Shown piece after piece: positions 1 to 7,150 of a stretch of 13,025 nt of DNA (positions within the stretch are counted from its first letter, which is position 1; each line of letters starts with the position of its first letter). The notes below the pieces were generated by a model. That model was not told the DNA's origin. It saw nothing but the letters and a program-made list of their open reading frames with translations, and made no database searches. A program made the position numbers and the translations under genes. This DNA comes from Rubritepida sp. (lineage in GTDB: Bacteria; Pseudomonadota; Alphaproteobacteria; Acetobacterales; Acetobacteraceae), in contig JACMRO010000056.1 in assembly GCA_014376425.1 (NCBI GenBank), forward strand, positions 1 through 13,025, written 5' to 3'.

Positions 1-340
1 GGCTGCGGGCGGGCGCGCCGTCGAGCTGGAAGACGCGGCGCGCGGCCGGGCCGTCCGGGGGCGTGCCAGGGGGCGTGCCGGTGCCGATCTCGAACGGCCC
101 CCAGGCGCCGGTGAAGCGGCCTGCCACCCCCCAGGCGGCGGCCCCAGCCCGCCCAAGCTCCGCCACCCGGGCGCCGCGCAAGCCGCGGCCTGGCCCCAGC
201 AGGCTGATCGCTTCCAGTAGGTTGGTCTTGCCGGCGCCGTTGGGGCCGGTGAGGACGACCATGCCGGCCCCGGTCTCCAGCGTGGTGCTGGCATAGCTGC
301 GGAAGTCGGTGAGCGTGAGGCGATGAAGGCGGAGCGTCAT
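1..340 (-). CDS. recF: DNA replication/repair protein RecF (5' part; gene runs off the left edge)
   Basis: RecF is an SMC-like ATPase that binds gapped DNA and helps load RecA in the RecFOR pathway. The window holds the first 113 codons; the rest lies beyond base 1. The start MTLRLHRLTLTDFRSY is typical of RecF, and the Walker A motif GPNGAGKTNLLEA begins at about residue 32, with GPGRGLRGA behind it as in the family. The ATG at 340 lacks a clear Shine-Dalgarno sequence, but the family N-terminus begins exactly there. It lies 173 bp downstream of dnaN in the same direction, the common dnaN-recF order, so co-transcription is likely. Residues 90-97 read GTPPGTPP, coded by a 12-bp tandem duplication. 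The identification is firm; only completeness is unknown. Confidence 0.95.
   Translation of the reverse strand, partial: MTLRLHRLTLTDFRSYASTTLETGAGMVVLTGPNGAGKTNLLEAISLLGPGRGLRGARVAELGRAGAAAWGVAGRFTGAWGPFEIGTGTPPGTPPDGPAARRVFQLDGAPARS
57..80. repeat. 12-bp tandem duplication inside recF
   Basis: Two adjacent copies of GGGGGCGTGCC(A/G) at 57-68 and 69-80 code for GTPPGTPP in RecF. The reading frame is kept because the unit is 12 bp. It is a small in-frame slippage duplication. Confidence 0.6.
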
Positions 341-383
341 GGACTTTGCGTGGTGAATGGGTCGACGTCGCGTCGGGACAGAA

Positions 384-418
384 GGCCCCGCATTCGGCCG
401 AGGCATCCGGCCGGGGCC
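384..418. repeat. GC-rich inverted repeat in the dnaN-recF spacer
   Basis: Perfect 7-bp arms GGCCCCG (384-390) and CGGGGCC (412-418) flank a 21-nt loop, and CGGCCG occurs at both 395-400 and 408-413, so alternative nested hairpins are possible. It lies about 95 nt past the dnaN stop. No T-run follows on the minus strand, so it is not a standard intrinsic terminator. It could attenuate transcription or be chance in GC-rich DNA. The rest of the 341-513 spacer shows nothing clear. Confidence 0.35.
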
Positions 419-513
419 CGCACAGCCTTACAAGAACTGGCCGGGCCTGATGTGCTCTACAATCGTCGCGTATCTGCGGCTGGAGAGTCAGACGCTCACA
501 TCCGTAGCCTAGC

Positions 514-1641
514 TCACACCCGCATCGGCATCAGCACGTAAAGCGCCTCCCGCCGCGCCGCGTCCATCACCACCGTGGGCGCCGAACCATCGCTGAAACG
601 GAACTCCACCTTGTCACCGATCTGTTCGGTGATGTCCGCCAGGTAGCGCGCCTGGAAGCCAATCTCCAAGGGACCTGCGCTGTATTCCACATTGCCCTCG
701 TCCAGCTCCTCCTGCGCCTGGCCCTGCTCGGCGCTGCTGGCTTCCAGCCGCAGGTGGTTGCGGTCGAGCGACAGTTTCACCGGGCGCGACTTCTCGTTGC
801 TGATGGCGGCAACCCGCGCCACTGCCTCGGCAAATTCCTTCTTGTCGACCTTGAGGATCTTGTCGTTGCCGCGCGGGATCACCCGCTCGTAATCGGGGAA
901 GGTGCCGTCGATCAGCTTGCTGGTCAGGATGATGCTGCCGATGCGGAACTGCACCTTGGTCTCGGACAGGCGGATCTCGATCTCGTCCGACGTATCCTCG
1001 GCCAGCTTGCGCAGCTCCGTCACCGTCTTGCGCGGCACGATCACGCCCGCCATTCCGGCCGCGCCCTCGGGCATCGGCTCCTCCACCCGGGCCAGCCGGT
1101 GGCCGTCGGTGGCGGCGGCGCGCAGCACCTGGGCGCCTTCGCTCTCGGCCACGTGCAGATAGATGCCGTTCAGGTAGTAGCGCGTCTCCTCGGTCGAGAT
1201 CGCGAATTTGGTGCGGTCGATCAGGCCGCGCAGCACATTGGCCGGCAGGGCGAAGCGCACTGGCAGCTTGCCCTCGGTCATGGAGGGAAAATCCTCGACC
1301 GGCAGGGCCAGGATGGCGGTGGAGAAGCGGCCCGCCCGCAGCGCCAGCGGCGCGTCGCCGCCGGGGTGGTCCAGCTCGATCTTCGCGTTCTCGGGCAGCT
1401 TGCGGACGATGTCGAACAGGGTGGCGGCCGGCGCGGTGCCGCGGCCGGGGCGCGAGACCACCACACCCGCCACCTCCTCGACGATGGCGATCTCCATGTC
1501 GGTGGCGGTCAACGTCAACGTGCCATCCTTGGCGTCCAGCAGCACATTGGCCAGGATGGGGATGGTGTTGCGCCGTTCGACCACCGACTGCACATGCGCC
1601 AGCGCCTTCAGCAGGATGGCGCGGTCGACAGTGAACTTCAT
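514..1641 (-). CDS. dnaN: DNA polymerase III subunit beta (sliding clamp)
   Basis: DnaN forms the ring-shaped homodimer that tethers the replicative polymerase to DNA and serves as a docking hub for repair proteins. The protein is 375 aa, the normal family length. It opens with MKFTVDRAILLKALAHVQ and QSVVERRNTIPILANVLL, and closes with YVLMPMRV, the conserved C-terminus that helps form the clamp-binding pocket. The open frame reaches up to 1794, but those 51 extra residues are unlike the family. The ATG at 1641 has a good ribosome site (CAGGGGG, spacing 8) and the conserved MKFTV start. recF follows in the same direction. Unlike the frequent dnaA-dnaN-recF order, dnaA is not upstream; a metabolic gene ends 324 bp away. 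No defect is visible. Confidence 0.97.
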   Translation of the reverse strand: MKFTVDRAILLKALAHVQSVVERRNTIPILANVLLDAKDGTLTLTATDMEIAIVEEVAGVVVSRPGRGTAPAATLFDIVRKLPENAKIELDHPGGDAPLALRAGRFSTAILALPVEDFPSMTEGKLPVRFALPANVLRGLIDRTKFAISTEETRYYLNGIYLHVAESEGAQVLRAAATDGHRLARVEEPMPEGAAGMAGVIVPRKTVTELRKLAEDTSDEIEIRLSETKVQFRIGSIILTSKLIDGTFPDYERVIPRGNDKILKVDKKEFAEAVARVAAISNEKSRPVKLSLDRNHLRLEASSAEQGQAQEELDEGNVEYSAGPLEIGFQARYLADITEQIGDKVEFRFSDGSAPTVVMDAARREALYVLMPMRV

Positions 1642-1649
1642 GGCCTCGG

Positions 1650-1656
1650 CCCCCTG
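1650..1656 (-). promoter_or_regulatory. Ribosome binding site of dnaN
   Basis: CAGGGGG on the minus strand lies 8 nt before the ATG at 1641. It decides the start against the upstream in-frame ATG at 1794, whose extension is not family-like. Confidence 0.7.
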
Positions 1657-1805
1657 GTCAGTACGGCCCCACGGGCCTTGTTCAGCACCGGGGTCGCGCC
1701 GAATCGCGCGGCACGGCCCCCGGGCCGCAGTGGTACCAGCAGCGGGCGCCCGGGCAAAGGGTTGCGCCGCGGTCCGTCCTGCGCCGCCATTCATGTCATC
1801 CTGCC

Positions 1806-1834
1806 AGCCTACAACCTACCCGCACTGTGGCCAA
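1806..1834 (-). promoter_or_regulatory. Candidate dnaN promoter (weak)
   Basis: On the minus strand TTGGCC (1834-1829) and TAGGCT (1811-1806) are separated by 17 bp, about 165 nt before the dnaN start. The matches to the sigma-70 boxes are partial (4/6 and 3/6). This is the least GC-rich stretch of the spacer. It is a pattern match only. Confidence 0.2.
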
Positions 1835-1965
1835 CCAGCGAGGCCCTCTGGGCGGTCACCAGGCAGGAGCTGCGCCTGGTCGCCACCCCCACCCTGCCCG
1901 ATTTCGCCCGCCCGCGCTGGAGGGGACGGACTACGCGGTGCCGCGGCCGAAGCGGCGGCGCTCGG

Positions 1966-4305
1966 CTACCCTGAGCTTGCCTGAGCGCCGCCGCCGCGCA
2001 GCGCCGCCCAGATGCGCGGCGCCGTGGCCGGCTGGCTGTCCAGCCGCGCGCCCACCCCGGCCAGCGCGTCGTTCACCGCGTTCATCAACGCGCCGATGCC
2101 ACCCATAGTACCCCCCTCGGCCATGCCCTTGATACCGGCGGGAGTGCCGATGGCGGGCGTGGGGTGGTGGCTGATCTCGAACCCCGGCAGGTCGGCGGCG
2201 CGGGCGATGGCGTAGTCCATGAAGCTGGCGGCCAGCGCCTGGCCGTCGTCATCATAGGCCGCATGTTCGACCATGGCGCCGGACAGGCCCATCGCGGTCG
2301 CGCCATGCGTCTGCCCCTCGACGATCATTGGGTTGATCAACGTGCCGGCATCCTCGGCGATGACGTGGCGCAGAATGTCGATCGCGCCGGTCTCGGGGTC
2401 GATGTCGACCAGGCAGGCATGGCAGGAATTGGCATAGGTCATCGCCGGCGGGTCGAAGGCCTCGATGTGGTGCAGCCCGGGCGGCATGCCGGGCGGCAGG
2501 GCCAACGGGTCGAGATGGGCGGTGCGCGCCAGGGAGGCGATGGTCAGCCCGGTCTCCAACGTGCCATCGGCGACCTGGCGGACCACCTGGCCGGCGCGTA
2601 TCTCCAGCGCATCGGGGCCGTTCAGCCCCAGCAGATGGGCGGCGATTTCCAGCAGCTTTCGCCGCAGGGCCAGGCCTGCCAGGTAGAGCACGCCGCCGCC
2701 GGCCGCCGCCCCCCGGCTGCCGCGGCTGCCCATGCCATAAGGCGCCACGTCGGTATGGCCCAGCTGGATGCTGACTTGCGCGGTCGTGGACCCCAGCCCG
2801 GCGGCAACCGCCTGCGCCAGTGATGTCTCATAGCCCTGCCCCGACCCCATCAGGCCGCACGATGCGATGATGGCGCCCGAAGGTTCGATGCGCAGGCTGG
2901 CCACCTCATGACCCGACCCGGCGATGCCGGCGGCGCGGTAGAAGGCGCTGCCATAGGTCGTGCTCTCGACGACGCTGCACAGGCCGATGCCGCGCAACCG
3001 GCCGGGGGGCTGCGGCGCGGCGCGGAAGGCATCGTAGCCGACAGCCGCCGCCGCCGCCTCCAGCGTGGCGAGCGGCGACAAGGCGTCGTACCGCTCGCCG
3101 GTCGCGGTGGTCCAGGGCAGCTCGCCCGGCGTGATGCTGTTGCGGCGGCGCACCTCCAGCGGGTCCAGCGCCAGCGCCCGGGCTATCGCATCCACCGTGC
3201 CCTCCATCACCCAGGCGGTGATCGCCATGGGCGCGCGCATCGGCCCGCTCGGGCATTTGTGGGTCAGCCAGACATCGACCTCATAGCCGTATTCGCGGAT
3301 GCGGTAGGGGCCGGGCAGGATCAGCGCCACCACCCGCGCCATGTAGTTGGCCGGGAAGAACGACCAGGCGCCGAAATCGGCGCTCATCCGGGCCCGCAGG
3401 CCCAGAATGCGGCCATCCCCCGACACCGCGGCCTCGGTGGTGATGCGTTCCTCGCGGGCATGCAATGCTGCGATCAGGTTCTCGCCCCGGCTTTCGCGCC
3501 AGCGCACCGGGCAGCGGAGAAGGCGCGCGGCGGCGGCGATACAGCAATCCTCCCGCAGCGGGATGATCTTCTGGCCGAAGCCGCCGCCCATCTCGGGGGC
3601 GTCCACCGTCACCTGCGCTTCGGACAGGCCCAGCCGGACGGCGATGGCGGTGCGATAGGGGTGGGGTGCCTGGGTGCCGACGCGCAGGGTGAGGTGCTCC
3701 CGGCCGCGGTCCCACAAGGCCAGGATGCCGCGGGTCTCCATCGGCGCATGGGTCTGCCGGTGCTGGCCGAAATCCGTGGTGACGATGCGGGCGGCCCGCC
3801 CAAAGGCGGCGTCCAGCCCCGGCGTCGCGAATTCCTGGTGCGAGACGCGGTTGGACGAAAGTGCCGGGTCCACCAGCGGCGCGGCCTGCGCCATTTGGGT
3901 GACCGCCGGGCGGGGCTGCCAATCGACTTCGACCAGCTCGGCTGCGTCCTGTGCGATGCGGAGGTCGTGCGCTAGGACCATCGCCACCGGGTCGCCCACG
4001 AAGCGTGCGACGTCGGTGGGCAGCACCGGCATCTCCATGGGCTGCAAGCCTTCGATGGGCGGGGCCATGCGCAGCGGTGCGGCCAGCGGCGCCAGATCAG
4101 CCCCGGTCAGCACCGCCACCACGCCGGGTAGCGCCAGGGCGGCCCGCGCATCGATGCCGCCGATGCCGGCATGGGCATGCGGGCTGCGGATGAAGACGGC
4201 ATGCAGGCAACCGGGCGGGGCTGGGATGTCCGCTTCATAACAGCCTTCGCCGGTCAGCAGCCGCCTGTCCTCGCGCCGGCGCAGCCGCTGGCCGAGGGGC
4301 GTCAC
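1966..4305 (-). CDS. Xanthine dehydrogenase family protein, molybdopterin-binding (large) subunit
   Basis: Members of this family (XdhB/CoxL/aldehyde oxidase large subunits) hold the molybdenum-cytosine-dinucleotide cofactor and hydroxylate N-heterocycles, aldehydes or related substrates. The 779-aa product is full length. An N-terminal a/b-hammerhead domain (about 15-135; RRREDRRLLTGEGCYEADI, RSPHAHA, RFVGDPVAMVLA) precedes the cofactor-binding part: EMGGGFGQK (238-246), GPMRAP around R357, GSGQGYETSLAQ (487-498), GMGSRGSRGAAAGGG (524-538), INPMIVEGQTHG (657-668), and KGMAEGG with the expected catalytic Glu near residue 730. The start is GTG at 4305, overlapping the ATPase stop by 4 bp (GTGA). 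A longer open frame to 4593 only shadows the ATPase. No FAD or [2Fe-2S] subunit is encoded in the window, so the enzyme is an orphan locally. The substrate cannot be read from sequence; the motif differs from the CoxL AYxCSFR loop, so it is not a form-I CO dehydrogenase. Confidence 0.9.
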   Translation of the reverse strand: MTPLGQRLRRREDRRLLTGEGCYEADIPAPPGCLHAVFIRSPHAHAGIGGIDARAALALPGVVAVLTGADLAPLAAPLRMAPPIEGLQPMEMPVLPTDVARFVGDPVAMVLAHDLRIAQDAAELVEVDWQPRPAVTQMAQAAPLVDPALSSNRVSHQEFATPGLDAAFGRAARIVTTDFGQHRQTHAPMETRGILALWDRGREHLTLRVGTQAPHPYRTAIAVRLGLSEAQVTVDAPEMGGGFGQKIIPLREDCCIAAAARLLRCPVRWRESRGENLIAALHAREERITTEAAVSGDGRILGLRARMSADFGAWSFFPANYMARVVALILPGPYRIREYGYEVDVWLTHKCPSGPMRAPMAITAWVMEGTVDAIARALALDPLEVRRRNSITPGELPWTTATGERYDALSPLATLEAAAAAVGYDAFRAAPQPPGRLRGIGLCSVVESTTYGSAFYRAAGIAGSGHEVASLRIEPSGAIIASCGLMGSGQGYETSLAQAVAAGLGSTTAQVSIQLGHTDVAPYGMGSRGSRGAAAGGGVLYLAGLALRRKLLEIAAHLLGLNGPDALEIRAGQVVRQVADGTLETGLTIASLARTAHLDPLALPPGMPPGLHHIEAFDPPAMTYANSCHACLVDIDPETGAIDILRHVIAEDAGTLINPMIVEGQTHGATAMGLSGAMVEHAAYDDDGQALAASFMDYAIARAADLPGFEISHHPTPAIGTPAGIKGMAEGGTMGGIGALMNAVNDALAGVGARLDSQPATAPRIWAALRGGGAQASSG

Positions 4306-5357
4306 AGCCGCAGCTCGCTCGCCCGGTCGAAGAGGTGCAGCCGGGCCGGGTCGATGCCGAAGCCGATCTGGTCGCCCACCGCGGCCCGCCATTCCTTGGG
4401 CACCCGCAGGGTGAGCTTCAGACCGCCCTCCGCCACCACGTCCAGATGTGTCTCGGAGCCGAGCGGCGAGACCAGTTCGACCCGGGCATCCAGCCGGGCC
4501 AGGCCGGGCGCGGCCACCATCACATCCTCCGGCCGCAGCCCCAGCGTCACGCTGCGACCATCCGCCGGCGGGTTGGGCAGGGCCAGTCGCCACCCACCGC
4601 GGCTGAAGGCACCGCCCGCCATCACGCCCTCGATAAGATTGATCGGCGGGCTGCCCAGGAAGCCCGCGACGAAGAGGTTGGCCGGGCGCTCATAGATGCC
4701 CTCGGGCGTGTCGAGCTGCTGGATCAGGCCGCCGCGCATCACCGCGATGCGGTCGGCCAGGGTCATCGCCTCGGCCTGGTCATGGGTGACGTAGACAAAG
4801 GTCGACTTCAGGTCCTGGTGCAGCCGCTTGATCAGGCCGCGCATCGACAGCCGCAGGGTCGCGTCGAGGTTGGACAGCGGCCCGTCCATCAGGAAGACGG
4901 CGGGGTTGCGAACGATGGCGCGGCCGAGTGCCACGCGCTGCCGCTGGCCGCCGGACAGCTCATTCGGGCGGCGGTCCAGCAGGTGGGTGATTTCGAGCTG
5001 GGCGGCCGCCGCCGCCACTGCGCTGTCGATCGCGGCGGCAGGCTGGCGGCGCAAGGGCAGTGGGGAAGCGATGTTCTCGCGCACCGTCTTGTTGGGGTAG
5101 AGCGCGTAGCTCTGGAACACCATCGCCACCTCCCGCCGGTGCGGCGGCGTCCAGGTCACTTCGGCGTCGTCGAAGGACAGCCGGCCGGCGCTGATCTCCT
5201 CCAGCCCCGCGATCATGTTCAATGTCGTCGTCTTGCCGCAGCCCGACGGCCCCAGCAGCACCATGAACTCGCCATGCGCGATCTCAAGGTCGAGCGCATC
5301 CACGGCCACCACGTCGCCGTATTTCTTGGTCAGTGCGGCGCAGGTGATGCGGGCCAT
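4302..5357 (-). CDS. CUT1-type ABC transporter ATP-binding protein (UgpC/MsmK/MalK-like) with Walker B Glu replaced by Gly
   Basis: This is the cytoplasmic ATPase that powers the importer encoded just upstream; it normally acts as a homodimer. The 351 aa have usual MalK length. Motifs: Walker A GPSGCGKT (36-43), Q-loop Q82, signature LSGGQRQR (134-141), Walker B VFLMD (154-158), D-loop SNLD (162-165), H-loop H192, and a C-terminal TOBE regulatory domain with GLRPED (273-278). Residue 159, normally the catalytic base Glu (E159 in E. coli MalK, same numbering), is Gly here: codon GGG at 4883-4881, one transition from GAG. By family knowledge, loss of this residue strongly impairs ATP hydrolysis. 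The gene starts 3 bp after the permease stop and overlaps the molybdenum-subunit gene by 4 bp. The identity of the family is certain; its activity is in doubt. Confidence 0.95.
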   Translation of the reverse strand: MARITCAALTKKYGDVVAVDALDLEIAHGEFMVLLGPSGCGKTTTLNMIAGLEEISAGRLSFDDAEVTWTPPHRREVAMVFQSYALYPNKTVRENIASPLPLRRQPAAAIDSAVAAAAAQLEITHLLDRRPNELSGGQRQRVALGRAIVRNPAVFLMDGPLSNLDATLRLSMRGLIKRLHQDLKSTFVYVTHDQAEAMTLADRIAVMRGGLIQQLDTPEGIYERPANLFVAGFLGSPPINLIEGVMAGGAFSRGGWRLALPNPPADGRSVTLGLRPEDVMVAAPGLARLDARVELVSPLGSETHLDVVAEGGLKLTLRVPKEWRAAVGDQIGFGIDPARLHLFDRASELRL

Positions 5358-5360
5358 GCG

Positions 5361-6278
5361 CTAACCCTTGACCGCACCGGCGGTGAGGCCGGAGACGATG
5401 TAACGCTGGAACACCACAGCCATCAGCACCGGTGGGATGATGGCGATCACTCCCGCGGCGTTCACGAAGGAGAAGCTGGTGGTGAAGTCCATGATGAAGC
5501 CCGAGATGATGATAGGCAGCGTCTGCGCCGCCACATTCTGCGTCAGCACCAGGGCGAAGACGAATTCGTTCCACGACGTGAGGAATGCGAAGGTGAGGGA
5601 CGCCACCAGCGCCGGCAGCGACAGCGGCAGGTAGACATGCCACAGCGCCCGACCGTGGCCGCAGCCATCGATGCGCGCGGCACGGTACAGGTCGCGCGGG
5701 ATGCCCTCGAAGTAGGAGATCAGGATGAAAATGGTGAAGGGCACGGTGATGGCGAGGTAGGTCACCACCAGCGCACCTAGCGAGTTGATCAGACCCAGGT
5801 TGCGGATGACCAGGAAGAGCGGCACCACCAGGGCGATGTCCGGCACCACGCGGGTGGCTAGCGCCACGTACAGCGTGGCCCTTCGGCCCCGGAAATCGAT
5901 CACCGCTATGGCGTAAGCGGCGGTGACGCTGAGCAGCAGGTTGAGCGCTGCGACCCAGGCGCCGACGACCAGCGAATTGCGCATGGCCGGCAGCAGATTG
6001 GCCGCGCCAGAGGGCAGGAAGTTGCTGGTTAGCGCCTCACCCTGCCGGCGGTTCTCATAGGTCACCACCCGTTCGGAAGCTGCGAAGATCGCCTCGAAAT
6101 TGGCGATGCTGGGCGTGGGCGGCAACCAGTTCGGCGGCACCTCGGTGATCTGCGCCTCGGTCTGCAAGGATGACGAAACCAGCCAGGCAACGGGCCCCGC
6201 GACGTAGAGGACGAACAGCGCAGAGAACACCGTCAGCAGCAGGGCGCGGGTGACGCGTGGGGCCAATGGGCGGTTCAT
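5361..6278 (-). CDS. Carbohydrate-type ABC transporter permease (MalG/UgpE-like)
   Basis: This is the second inner-membrane subunit of the CUT1-type importer. The 305-aa protein has an N-terminal membrane segment (about 12-36), further hydrophobic segments around 101-126, 136-158, 167-189, 222-245 and 271-291, and the EAA loop that contacts the ATPase at about 190-220 (EGIPRDLYRAARIDGCGHG). The region at about 67-97 of the first periplasmic loop (ERVVTYENRRQGEALTSNF) is longer than I expect for MalG-like proteins, as also seen in some subfamilies. The ATG at 6278 overlaps the preceding permease stop by 4 bp (ATGA), which indicates translational coupling, and the ATPase starts 3 bp after the TAG stop. 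The solute is not predictable; CUT1 systems carry sugars, polyols or glycerol phosphates. Confidence 0.93.
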   Translation of the reverse strand: MNRPLAPRVTRALLLTVFSALFVLYVAGPVAWLVSSSLQTEAQITEVPPNWLPPTPSIANFEAIFAASERVVTYENRRQGEALTSNFLPSGAANLLPAMRNSLVVGAWVAALNLLLSVTAAYAIAVIDFRGRRATLYVALATRVVPDIALVVPLFLVIRNLGLINSLGALVVTYLAITVPFTIFILISYFEGIPRDLYRAARIDGCGHGRALWHVYLPLSLPALVASLTFAFLTSWNEFVFALVLTQNVAAQTLPIIISGFIMDFTTSFSFVNAAGVIAIIPPVLMAVVFQRYIVSGLTAGAVKG

Positions 6279-7150
6279 ATGCGCTTGCCCAGGAAGCGGA
6301 TGACGGCCCAGCTCAGCGCGAAGGTAGTGATGGCCAGGATGTAGGACATCGCGGCCCCGGTGCCGAAGCGCAAGGAGCGGAAGGTCTCGACATAGATGAG
6401 CCAGGAGAGGGTCAGCGAAGCATCGCCGGGCCCGCCCTGGGTCATGATCAGGAACAGGTCGAAATGGCGGATGGAGATCATCGTCTCATAGACCAGCACC
6501 AGCATCAGCCCAGGCCGCAGCGCCGGCAGCGTGACATGGACGAAGCGCTGCCAGACATTAGCACCATCAACCCGCGCGGCCCGGTAGAGGTCCTCGGGGA
6601 TCGCCTTCATCGTTACGATCATCAGCAGGGCGGCGAGCGGCATCTGCTTCCAGATCGCGGCGTTTGCGATCAGCAGCAGCGTGATATCCGGGTCGCTGAG
6701 CCAGACGCGGTAACGCTCCAGCAGGCCGACCTGCACCAGCAAGCCGTTCAGCAGCCCGTAGGTTGGGTCGTAGATCCATTTCCACATCAGCCCGTTCACC
6801 ACCGATGGCGTGGCCCAGGGAACCAGCAGCAGGGCTGACAGCAATCGCTGGCCAGGAAACACCTCGTTCAGCAGCAACGCCACCAGCACGGCGAGCAAAG
6901 TCGTCGCGACCACGCAGACCAGCGTGTAGACGGTGGTGCGGGAGACGGCCGTCCAGAAGCGCGCATCGTCGAAGATGCGCAGGTAGTTGTCGAAACCGAC
7001 GAAGGGCCGCCGCAGCGGCCGCGTCAGCACGATGTCATGCAGGCTGACCCAGAATGAATAGACGATGGGGAAGGCTGCTACGACCAGCAGCACCCCCAGC
7101 ACGGGCGCGACCAGCAGGGCCGCGCTCCGCTCGTCATAGCCCAGCCGCAT
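6275..7150 (-). CDS. Carbohydrate-type ABC transporter permease (MalF/UgpA-like)
   Basis: This is the first inner-membrane subunit of the importer, pairing with the MalG-like permease. It has 291 aa and about six hydrophobic segments (roughly 11-33, 72-96, 103-125, 153-178, 208-228, 263-285). The EAA loop is at 184-212 (IPEDLYRAARVDGANVWQRF), and MTQGGPGDAS (236-245) is a hallmark of this permease family. The start is ATG at 7150, which overlaps the binding-protein stop by one base (TGATG). A longer frame to 7267 merely shadows the upstream gene and its first 39 residues are not family-like. MRLGYDERSAALLVAPV is a typical N-terminus. Its position between the binding protein and the second permease is the standard order for CUT1 operons. 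Confidence 0.93.
   Translation of the reverse strand: MRLGYDERSAALLVAPVLGVLLVVAAFPIVYSFWVSLHDIVLTRPLRRPFVGFDNYLRIFDDARFWTAVSRTTVYTLVCVVATTLLAVLVALLLNEVFPGQRLLSALLLVPWATPSVVNGLMWKWIYDPTYGLLNGLLVQVGLLERYRVWLSDPDITLLLIANAAIWKQMPLAALLMIVTMKAIPEDLYRAARVDGANVWQRFVHVTLPALRPGLMLVLVYETMISIRHFDLFLIMTQGGPGDASLTLSWLIYVETFRSLRFGTGAAMSYILAITTFALSWAVIRFLGKRI

Larger units (their letters stand above)
1642..1965. other. 324-bp spacer between the molybdenum-hydroxylase gene and dnaN
   Basis: No supportable gene is present here. It must hold the dnaN promoter unless dnaN is read through from the cassette. Several short GC palindromes occur (GGCCC-CAC-GGGCC around 1665-1677; CGGCCC-CC-GGGCCG around 1714-1727), neither followed by a T-run. 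I saw no DnaA-box consensus, so nothing marks it as an origin. Confidence 0.5.

Noticed and set aside
1642..1794. 51-residue extension of DnaN
   Set aside because: Not found in sliding clamps; the ATG at 1641 has the conserved MKFTV start and a strong ribosome site.
1642..1965. Possible replication origin next to dnaN
   Set aside because: No TTATNCACA-like boxes on either strand and no A/T-rich unwinding element.
4306..4593. 96-residue N-terminal extension of the molybdenum subunit from an ATG at 4593
   Set aside because: It overlaps the 3' end of the ATPase gene, reads as Gly/Arg-rich shadow sequence, and the family N-terminus starts right after the GTG at 4305, which forms a GTGA coupling junction.
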